From Actinoplanes sp. NBC_00393 (GTDB taxonomy: Bacteria; Actinomycetota; Actinomycetes; Mycobacteriales; Micromonosporaceae): a DNA stretch of 64,000 nt. The stretch lies in NCBI RefSeq assembly GCF_036053395.1, contig NZ_CP107942.1, forward strand, positions 958,501 to 1,022,500, in the 5' to 3' direction. Positions 58,311-64,000 of this stretch are shown here, one piece after another. The notes beneath the pieces were generated by a model, which had not been told where the DNA came from, did no database searches, and saw only the letters and a list, made by a program, of their open reading frames with translations. Position numbers and translations under genes: made by a program. Within the stretch, counting starts at the first letter, position 1, and each line of letters begins with the position of its first letter.

Positions 58311-58961
58311 TCAGCTACAGGTGTTGAGCATGCTCTGCAGGGCGGTCTTCTCCGAGGACTGCAGCTTCAGCGCCCAGTAGTACTTCACGCCGATCCACAT
58401 CCGGGCGTACGTGCACCGGTACGAAGTGACCGACGGCTGCCACGTCGACGGGTCCTTGTCACCCTTCGACTGGTTCACGTTGTCGGTGACCGCGATCAGC
58501 TGCGGCCGGGTCAGGTCATTGGCGAAGCTCTGCCGTTTGCTGGTGGTCCACGCGCTCGCCCCGGAGCGCCACGCCTCGGCCAGCGGCACCACGTGGTCGA
58601 TGTCGACGTCCGACGCCGCGGTCCAGGTAGCGCCGTCGTAGGGGGAGTACCACGAACCGGAGGTCGCGGCGCACGCCGAGCTGGTCACCACGTTGCTGCC
58701 GTCCCGCTTGAGGACGGTCTCGCGGGTGTTGCAGGCGCCGGAGATGGTGATCCAGTGCGGGAACAGGTCCCGGTCGTAGCTGCTCGCGTTCGCCTCGGCG
58801 GCCACGGTCAGCGAGTTCAGGTAGGTCTGCGCGGTGGCCTTGGACGGGATCCCGGTCGGGGCGGCCGGGGCGGGGGAGGCGAGCAGGCCGGCGAGCACAG
58901 CGCCGGCAAGCACAGCGCCGGCGAGCGCGGCGCCCAGGAGGGGACGGCGGGACAGGTGCAT
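58311..58961 (-). CDS. secreted HNH endonuclease-family protein
   Basis: The protein has 216 residues from ATG 58961, chosen because GGAG lies six bases upstream. An Ala/Leu-rich signal peptide (AALAGAVLAGAVLAGLLASP), encoded by short repeats, ends near residue 36. The mature protein has the HNH-like metal-binding core DVDIDHVVPLAEAWRSGAS and a downstream N-x8-N/K-like segment AVTDNVNQSKGDKDPSTWQP. Two Cys pairs (SGACNTRE/SSACAATS, YRCTYA/LNTCS) suggest disulphides. Such secreted nucleases degrade extracellular DNA or act between cells. It converges on the epoxide hydrolase with one base between stops. Confidence 0.87.
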   Translation of the reverse strand: MHLSRRPLLGAALAGAVLAGAVLAGLLASPAPAAPTGIPSKATAQTYLNSLTVAAEANASSYDRDLFPHWITISGACNTRETVLKRDGSNVVTSSACAATSGSWYSPYDGATWTAASDVDIDHVVPLAEAWRSGASAWTTSKRQSFANDLTRPQLIAVTDNVNQSKGDKDPSTWQPSVTSYRCTYARMWIGVKYYWALKLQSSEKTALQSMLNTCS

Positions 58962-59047
58962 GGTTGCTCCCATCGATGAGGATCGTCCTGATCGGACGTC
59001 ACAGATCTACGGGAGCCCGGCGTCACCGGATGATGATCGACGTGAAT

Positions 59048-59071
59048 TTCTTGTGTCCGAACAAACAAGAA
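59048..59071. repeat. short AT-rich inverted repeat
   Basis: TTCTTGT (59048-59054) and ACAAGAA (59065-59071) are exact complements around ten bases. It lies 12 bp beyond the stop of the small membrane protein gene, in an unusually AT-rich 40-bp stretch. It could be a terminator or a regulator site in the HNH gene's upstream region. Confidence 0.45.
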
Positions 59072-59082
59072 CAAAACCCTGC

Positions 59083-59457
59083 TCAGGACGGGTCGCGCAG
59101 GGTGCCGGTCTCTGCCCGGTAGACGAAGCCGCGCATCCGCGAGGTGCCGGTGATCGCGCCGTGCAGCAGGGCGGCGGTGGCCGGGGCGCCGACGGGCTCA
59201 TCGGCCCAGGTCGATGCCGGGTCGGCCGGGGACGGGGCGGTCCAGAGCGGCTCGGCGGTCGCCGGGGTCGAGGCGACGCCGCGGTCGGCGTACCCCGGCG
59301 GGTTGTGGCCCGAGGCGGTGGCCGAGCCGACCACGAAGGCCGCGGCCATCGCCGCGCCGCGCAACCGCCAGCGCAGCGGCGCCTCGGCGGAGACAGAGGT
59401 GCTGGGGTACGGGAAACGCATCGCCATCTGTGTCATGCCCATGACGATGCGCTTCAC
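59083..59457 (-). CDS. small secreted or membrane-anchored protein, unknown
   Basis: This 124-residue frame begins with GTG at 59457, behind GGGAGG at nine bases. An N-terminal basic part is followed by a hydrophobic segment (about 31-50, RWRLRGAAMAAAFVVGSATASGHN) that could be a signal peptide or an anchor. The remainder is Ala/Pro/Thr-rich with aromatic residues, ending MRGFVYRAETGTLRDPS. I recognise no family. The gene stands between the HNH nuclease and the GGDEF gene, all on the minus strand, and may be its own unit. Confidence 0.5.
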   Translation of the reverse strand: MKRIVMGMTQMAMRFPYPSTSVSAEAPLRWRLRGAAMAAAFVVGSATASGHNPPGYADRGVASTPATAEPLWTAPSPADPASTWADEPVGAPATAALLHGAITGTSRMRGFVYRAETGTLRDPS

Positions 59458-59501
59458 AGTTGGCCGCCTCCCATGATCCGTCTGTGCGCTTGCTGTGCGC
59501 C

Positions 59502-61052
59502 TCAGGCGGCTTCCATGGCCGGCTCGTAGTTGCGCCAGCAGTTCTTGCCCTGGTGCTTGGCCGCGTACATCGCCACGTCGGCCGCGCGGACCAGCGAGGC
59601 CGGATCGTCGCCGTCGGTGGTGCCGGCCACGCCGATGCTGGCGTGCGCGCGGATCAGCTCGCCGCCGAACAGCACCGGGGTCTCCAGGGCGCGCAGGATG
59701 CGCTGGGCGGTCTGCTCGCCGGCGCGGGCGTCACAGTCGCGCAGCAGCACCGCGAACTCGTCGCCGCCGAGACGGGCGACCACATCGTCGGTGCGTACCG
59801 AGGCGCGCAGGTGCTCGGCAACCCCGGCGAGCAGCGCGTCACCGGCCGCGTGGCCCAGGGTGTCGTTCACCGCCTTGAACCCGTCCAGGTCGATCAGCAG
59901 CAGCGACACCGTGCCCGGCTCGCTGTCGGCCAGGGTCTCGGTGAGCTGCTCGTGGAACCAGGTGCGGTTGGCCAGGCCGGTCAGCCCGTCGTAGTGCGCC
60001 TGGTGCCGCAGCCGGGTCTCGTGCTCGCGCAGGTCGGCGAGGGTGGTGTCGAGTTCCTTGATGAGCCGGGAGTTGTCGTGGAAGGCGACCAGCTGCCGGG
60101 CCGCGACCAGCGCGACGATCACGCCGAGGCCGGCCACGACGCCCCAGACCTGGGCGCCGGATCCGCCCCGCAGGCCCTCGCGGAGCACCAGGATCATCGA
60201 GGTGAAGACGACGACGATCGACCCGTACGGCAGCAGGCTGTAGGGCTTGCGGCGGCGCGCGCCGAACGCGCTCTGGTCGAACCGGGCGATGATCTCCTGG
60301 GTCCGCGGGCCCATCGCGATCAGCAGCGACGGCAGGAAACGGACCGCGAAGACGTACGCCGGCAGGTTCTCGGTCTCGTCCATGGCGATGAAGACGCCGA
60401 CGGCGTTCACCGCGGACGAGATGATCATCGGGGTGGCCGCGGCGCGGTGCATCGGCGCGTTGCCGCTGAGCACCATCTTGACCGAGGCGAAACCGGCGGT
60501 GAGGACCACCGCGGCGATGGCGATGGCGGTCACCAAATCGTGGGTCTTGCCGTCTTGGTCCACGGTGATGCACCACGCGACGACCGCGCCACCGACCATC
60601 ACCGTGGCGGAGTCCAGCCAGAACGCGAGTCGTTCCCGGCGTGAGCGGCTCGGGTGCGGGTGGGCCAGCATGGCCAGGATGAGCAGGCCGAGGCCGAGCG
60701 CGAAGCAGGCGCTCTGCACCGGGCCGCCGGCGGTCGAGCCGTAGCCCTTGTCCGAGATTTCCATGATCGCCTGGGTGGTGTCCCCGCAGGTGAACAGCAC
60801 CCCGCAGGTGGTCAGGACCAGCCAGAAGCGGCGGATCGCGCCGGTCGCGATCCGGGCGACCTGCCAGGACGAGTACGCGAGCAGCGCGTCCAGCGGCACC
60901 TGGAACGACCAGAAGATCAGGCCCTTCGCCTCGGCGTTGCTGTCGAAGGCGAAAAGCAGGACGACACCCGCCACTGTCCACCAGATCGCTGCGGTCAGCA
61001 CCGGGTCCCGGCGGAGGACGGGCGTGACGATCTCCCGTCTCGAGGCGCTCAT
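59502..61052 (-). CDS. membrane diguanylate cyclase (GGDEF)
   Basis: This 516-residue protein has some nine TM segments (about 20-330). A short coiled coil leads to a GGDEF domain (about 345-510) with LTGLANRTWFHEQL, the signature RLGGDEFAVLLRD and LIDLDGFKAVNDTLGHAAGDALL. The active site is intact and no inhibitory RxxD is obvious. It should make c-di-GMP from GTP at the membrane. No EAL domain is present, unlike the 17.5-kb protein. The ATG at 61052 has GGGG upstream; it diverges from an MFS gene across 86 bp holding two operators. Confidence 0.9.
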   Translation of the reverse strand: MSASRREIVTPVLRRDPVLTAAIWWTVAGVVLLFAFDSNAEAKGLIFWSFQVPLDALLAYSSWQVARIATGAIRRFWLVLTTCGVLFTCGDTTQAIMEISDKGYGSTAGGPVQSACFALGLGLLILAMLAHPHPSRSRRERLAFWLDSATVMVGGAVVAWCITVDQDGKTHDLVTAIAIAAVVLTAGFASVKMVLSGNAPMHRAAATPMIISSAVNAVGVFIAMDETENLPAYVFAVRFLPSLLIAMGPRTQEIIARFDQSAFGARRRKPYSLLPYGSIVVVFTSMILVLREGLRGGSGAQVWGVVAGLGVIVALVAARQLVAFHDNSRLIKELDTTLADLREHETRLRHQAHYDGLTGLANRTWFHEQLTETLADSEPGTVSLLLIDLDGFKAVNDTLGHAAGDALLAGVAEHLRASVRTDDVVARLGGDEFAVLLRDCDARAGEQTAQRILRALETPVLFGGELIRAHASIGVAGTTDGDDPASLVRAADVAMYAAKHQGKNCWRNYEPAMEAA

Positions 61053-61101
61053 GCCCCCTGTTATCGGCCGTTCACCGTGGGTCATGAGCTTTAGCGGCGC
61101 T

Positions 61102-61136
61102 GTGTACAAGCGTACACATGATATGTACGATCGTAC
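61102..61136 (+). promoter_or_regulatory. two-site operator overlapping the MFS promoter
   Basis: GTGTACAAGCGTACAC (61102-61117) and GTACGATCGTAC (61125-61136) share the core GTAC-N4-GTAC, and the cores are 21 bp apart, two helical turns. A predicted -35 (TGTACA, 61103-61108) and -10 (TACGAT, 61126-61131, 17-bp spacer) are covered by the two sites. The ATG at 61139 is seven bases after the -10 (leaderless). A repressor bound to both would block the promoter. No regulator gene is adjacent. Confidence 0.7.
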
Positions 61137-61138
61137 GC

Positions 61139-62368
61139 ATGCTCAGCACCACCACAGCCGTCCCGGTTCGCCACGCCCGGGCCGCGGTCGCCGCGGTCTT
61201 CCTCACCAACGGCGCGTTGTACGCGAACGTCGTACCCCGATTTCCGCAGCTCAAAGCAGACCTGGAGCTGACCAACGCCGCGCTCGGGGCGGCCATCGCC
61301 GCGATGCCCCTCGGCGCGCTGCTGGCCGGCCTGTTCGCCGCGGCCGCGATCCGCCGCTTCCGGTCCGCACGCGTCGCCGCCCTCGGCATCGTGCTGCTCG
61401 CCGCCGCCACCGTCGCGATCGCCTTCGTGCCGAACGTGTTCGCCCTGGCCGCGGTGCTGTTCGTGGCCGGCGCGCTGGACTCGGTGATCGACGTGGCGCA
61501 GAACGCGCACGGTCTGCGGGTCCAGCGGCTCTACGGGCGGTCCATCGTCAACTCCTTCCACGGGCTGTGGAGCGTCGGTGCGGTGCTCGGCGGCCTGATG
61601 GGCTCCGCGGCGGCCGGCCTGAGCCTGTCGCTCGGCGTGCACCTGGGCATCTCGGCGGTGCTGTTCAGCGCGGTCGCGCTGGTGGCGTACCGCTTCCTGC
61701 TTCCCGGCCCGGACGGCGCCGCCGCCTCGGACGCCGCCTTGGACTCCGCTGCCTCGGGCGAGCCGTCGTCGGCCGCGGCCAAGGGCGCCTGGTCGGCGAC
61801 CGCGGTGCGGATGCTGGCGGTGCTCGGCGTGCTCGCCGCGTGCGGCGCCCTCGTCGAGGACGCCGGCGCCTCCTGGGGCGCGATCTACCTGCGTGACGAA
61901 CTGACCACCGGCGCGGCCGCGGCCGGCCTCGCCTTCGTGGCGCTGCAGGTGGCGATGACCGCCGGCCGGCTCGCCGGGGACCGGGTGGTCGACCGGTACG
62001 GCCAGCGCGCCGTCGTCCGCACCGGAGGCCTCCTGGCCGCCGGCGGCATGGGCCTGGCCCTCGCCGTCCCGTCGCTCTGGACCACCCTGGCCGGGTTCGC
62101 CCTGGCCGGCCTCGGCGTGGCCACCCTGGTGCCCGCCGCCATGCACTCCGCCGACGAACTGCCCGGCCTGCCCGCCGGCGTCGGCCTGACCGTGGTGAGC
62201 TGGCTGCTGCGGGTCGGCTTCCTGCTCTCGCCGCCGCTGGTGGGTCTCGTCGCCGACCTGACCAGCCTGCGTGTCGGCCTGCTCACCGTGGTCGCCGCCG
62301 GCCTGATCACGGCGGTCGCCGCCCGGGTCCTGGTCGACCGGACGCCGGCCCCGGCCCCGGCCACCTGA
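61139..62368 (+). CDS. MFS transporter (YbjJ-like)
   Basis: The protein has 409 residues from ATG 61139 (an earlier in-frame start lies within the operator) and twelve TM segments. It opens AAVAAVFLTNGALYANVVPRFPQLKADLELTNAALG, and NSFHGLWSVGAVLGGLMGSA in TM5 is a motif of the YbjJ/fucose-permease-like group. GRLAGDRVVDRYGQRAVVRTGG is the second motif-A loop. This group exports drugs or imports sugars; the substrate is unknown. Tight control by a two-site operator suggests it is induced by a specific ligand. A Ser/Ala-rich central loop (about 200-230) links the halves. Confidence 0.87.
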   Translation: MLSTTTAVPVRHARAAVAAVFLTNGALYANVVPRFPQLKADLELTNAALGAAIAAMPLGALLAGLFAAAAIRRFRSARVAALGIVLLAAATVAIAFVPNVFALAAVLFVAGALDSVIDVAQNAHGLRVQRLYGRSIVNSFHGLWSVGAVLGGLMGSAAAGLSLSLGVHLGISAVLFSAVALVAYRFLLPGPDGAAASDAALDSAASGEPSSAAAKGAWSATAVRMLAVLGVLAACGALVEDAGASWGAIYLRDELTTGAAAAGLAFVALQVAMTAGRLAGDRVVDRYGQRAVVRTGGLLAAGGMGLALAVPSLWTTLAGFALAGLGVATLVPAAMHSADELPGLPAGVGLTVVSWLLRVGFLLSPPLVGLVADLTSLRVGLLTVVAAGLITAVAARVLVDRTPAPAPAT

Positions 62369-62454
62369 TTCTCGGCAGCCGCCGCGCCCGGGGCCTCCCG
62401 CGGCGTCTCACCCGGCGCCGAGCCGCATGCCCGGCGCCGGGTGACAATGCGACC

Positions 62455-62883
62455 ATGGCGAAAGCGATGAACGACGCCGAATGGCGGGCCTTCCTCACCC
62501 ACGGCACCCGGACCGGCAAGCTGGCCACCACCCGCGCCGACGGCGCCCCGCACGTGGTGCCCATCTGGTTCCTGCTGGACGGCGACGACCTCGTCTTCAA
62601 CACCGGCGCGAGTTCGGTGAAGGGCCGCAACCTGGCCCGCGACCCGCGCGCCACGGTCTGCGTCGACGAGGAGACCGCGCCGTACGCGTTCGTCACCGTC
62701 CGCGGGCCGGTCACGCTGCTCACGGATCTGGCCGACATGCGCGACTGGGCCACCCGGATCGCCGCCCGCTACATGGGCCCGGAGCGGGCCGGGGAGTTCG
62801 GCGCCCGCAACGCGGCCGAGGGCGAGCTGCTGGTCCGCCTGCGCATCGAGCGCGTCACGGCTTTCAGCGGCGTGGTCGACTAG
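62455..62883 (+). CDS. PPOX-class F420-dependent oxidoreductase
   Basis: This 142-residue protein has the split beta-barrel of the pyridoxamine-phosphate-oxidase family: RTGKLATTRADGAPHVVPIWFLLDGDDLVFNTGASSVKGRNLARDPRATVCVDEE. The 'P-H-V-V-P-I-W-F' and 'S-x-K-x-R-N-L' segments mark the F420-binding subgroup (TIGR03618-like). These enzymes reduce small molecules with coenzyme F420, which is typical of actinobacteria. The substrate is unknown. The end overlaps the convergent GNAT gene by 20 bases. Confidence 0.88.
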   Translation: MAKAMNDAEWRAFLTHGTRTGKLATTRADGAPHVVPIWFLLDGDDLVFNTGASSVKGRNLARDPRATVCVDEETAPYAFVTVRGPVTLLTDLADMRDWATRIAARYMGPERAGEFGARNAAEGELLVRLRIERVTAFSGVVD

Positions 62884-63445
62884 CCCAGGCCTCCCGGGTG
62901 ATCTCGTACTCCACCTCGCCCTGCTCCGCGCCGGGCAGCGGATCGTCGAAGCTCGGGTGGAACGTGCGCACGTGACGCATGCCGACCGCGGCCATCACCG
63001 CCCGGGAGCCGGCGTTGACCGCCATGGTCTGCGCGATCACCCGCTGCTGGCCGACGGTCTCGAAGGCGTGCCGCAGCAGCTCGCGGGAGGCCTCACTGGC
63101 GAAACCCCGGCGCCAGCACCGGCGCAGGATGCGGTAGCCGAGCTCGGCGACGGCCGGGTCGTCGGGCTGGTCGGGGCCGTGCGCGGGCGGCAGCATCATC
63201 AGCCCGGTGAACGCCTCGGGGGTCTCGTCGCCCTCGAACGCCATCCAGAAGCCGAGGCCGTCGACCTTTGTGCCGTGCGCCATCCGCTCGGCGTGGGCCG
63301 CGACGACCTCGTCCCGTGAACGGGCCCGGCCGAACAGGTAGCGCAGCACCTCGGGGTCGGAGTCGAGCTCCACCTCCAGCTCGAGGTGCCGGTCGGCAAG
63401 CGGGACGAGCAGCAGGCGTTGGGTGCGCAGGATCGGCTGGGGCAT
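62864..63445 (-). CDS. GNAT-family N-acetyltransferase (RimJ/RimL-like)
   Basis: The 193-residue protein starts MPQPILRTQRLLLVPLADRHLE, as in the RimJ-type group. It has LGYRILRRCWRRGFASEASRELLRHAF (motif A, R-R-x-W-R-R-G-F-A) and VIAQTMAVNAGSRAVMAAVGMRHVRTFH. It should transfer an acetyl group from acetyl-CoA to a protein or small-molecule amine. The target is unknown. It overlaps the PPOX gene end by 20 bases and is followed upstream by the start region of an unfinished gene on the same strand. Confidence 0.88.
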   Translation of the reverse strand: MPQPILRTQRLLLVPLADRHLELEVELDSDPEVLRYLFGRARSRDEVVAAHAERMAHGTKVDGLGFWMAFEGDETPEAFTGLMMLPPAHGPDQPDDPAVAELGYRILRRCWRRGFASEASRELLRHAFETVGQQRVIAQTMAVNAGSRAVMAAVGMRHVRTFHPSFDDPLPGAEQGEVEYEITREAWASRPRR

Positions 63446-63505
63446 GCCGCCACCCTCACACAGCGGGCCGGGGCGCGGCGACGTGATTTGCCGGCCGCCG
63501 GCGGT

Positions 63506-64000
63506 TCAGGCCGGCTGACGGTACGGGCCGGTCCCGCACTCCCGGATCCCGTGGTCGCGCAACACGCGGTACGCCTGCTCGACCGCCGCATGCCCGCCGA
63601 CCGCGATCGGGTAGCCGCCGACGCGTCCCGCGTACAGATTCAGCATCAGCGCATCGCCGACCGGCACGCCCGGCAGCGCCCGCCACACCGCGGTGACTGC
63701 GGAATCCAGCGAATGGTCCCGGTCGCCGCCGAGATACACCGCGGCCACCGGCTCGCCGGCGAGCCGGAACGGCGCCGGCGGCGTGAGATCCACCTGCAGC
63801 CTCGGCCACAACTCGTCGACGAGCCGCGCGATGTCGGCGTGCTCTCGGAAGTCGACGCCGGCCGGCCGAACCGGATTGAGCTCGGACGACGACACCGGAA
63901 ACGGCGACGAGCAGGCAGCGCAGTGCCCGGCCAGCCGGTTGCCCTGCCGGGCCAGCTCACCGGGGCGCTCGGCGGCGTGCACCACATTGGCGAACAGGCC
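63506..64000 (-). CDS. unknown protein with N-terminal CxxC (partial, runs off the window)
   Basis: The frame is open from the stop at 63506 to the window edge and reads ...GLFANVVHAAERPGELARQGNRLAGHCAACSSPF, so the start may lie outside. It has a C-x2-C in GHCAAC, an acidic helix (FREHADIARLVDELWPRL), and a repeated G-x-P-x-A-V-x-Y-L-G-G-type beta pattern. It ends ECGTGPYRQPA. I recognise no family. A GTG at 63985 could be an internal start, but the upstream codons are also plausible coding sequence. Confidence 0.55.
   Translation of the reverse strand, partial: GLFANVVHAAERPGELARQGNRLAGHCAACSSPFPVSSSELNPVRPAGVDFREHADIARLVDELWPRLQVDLTPPAPFRLAGEPVAAVYLGGDRDHSLDSAVTAVWRALPGVPVGDALMLNLYAGRVGGYPIAVGGHAAVEQAYRVLRDHGIRECGTGPYRQPA

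Overview
The window is 64 kb of very GC-rich DNA (roughly 70% or more by eye), densely packed on both strands. GTG and TTG starts, leaderless promoters and 4-bp stop/start overlaps are frequent. The gene content (F420-dependent PPOX oxidoreductase, DinB/mycothiol-type enzyme, ANTAR and SpoIIE phosphatase signalling, SWIM protein next to an SNF2 C-terminus, spore-photoproduct-lyase-like radical SAM protein, DUF6412 next to YidC) indicates a chromosome of a filamentous actinomycete. It is most like Micromonosporaceae such as Actinoplanes. The taxonomic call is inference; there is no rRNA or tRNA here to confirm it.

Layout. 0-5 kb: end of a helicase gene, SWIM zinc-finger gene, DUF6412 and a YidC paralogue, a 63-bp tandem repeat block, a secreted Trp-rich repeat protein, and an SDR with an N-terminal zinc ribbon. 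5-12 kb: a nearly 2000-residue MmpL transporter with a 1260-residue disordered tail, plus a one-TM protein. 12-16 kb: FKBP, then a minus-strand copCD / STAS / yaaA run. 16-23 kb: phosphoglucomutase, GGDEF-EAL protein, an MFS pump behind a MerR/SoxR-type promoter, and a translationally coupled pair of unknown genes. 23-31.5 kb: gnd, an orphan MazF-like toxin, an ANTAR-PAS-SpoIIE phosphatase with an erythromycin-esterase-like gene, a secreted lipase-like hydrolase, a methyltransferase and a radical SAM gene. 31.5-34 kb: intergenic tandem repeats interrupted by an ISAzo13-family insertion sequence. 34-39.5 kb: DHA2 efflux pump, glutamate-synthase-like flavoprotein, GlgX. 39.5-47 kb: MerR regulator, membrane protein plus two-component system, aldo-keto reductase, GH32-like protein, ChaB, DUF1810 and dienelactone hydrolase. 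47-53 kb: repeat-rich gap, several small operons and a gutted DacB pseudogene. 53-64 kb: hairpin repeats, EamA/LysR pair, ECF sigma factor, DinB-fold enzyme, epoxide hydrolase, secreted HNH nuclease, GGDEF protein, an MFS gene behind a two-site operator, PPOX, GNAT and an unfinished gene.

Most of the region is ordinary chromosomal housekeeping, signalling and stress/efflux functions in short operons. Central carbon metabolism is represented by pgm, gnd and glgX, and c-di-GMP turnover by two GGDEF proteins. The most unusual items are the MmpL tail with eight copies of an R-P-x-x-L-D-[DE]-[WL] motif, the co-translated pair at 21.2-23.0 kb sharing a V-V-x-Q-G-D-N-like motif, the 62/63-bp hairpin repeat family found at distant loci, the IS insertion whose empty site can be rebuilt exactly from neighbouring repeats, the DacB deletion remnant, and the operator-rich leaderless promoters.
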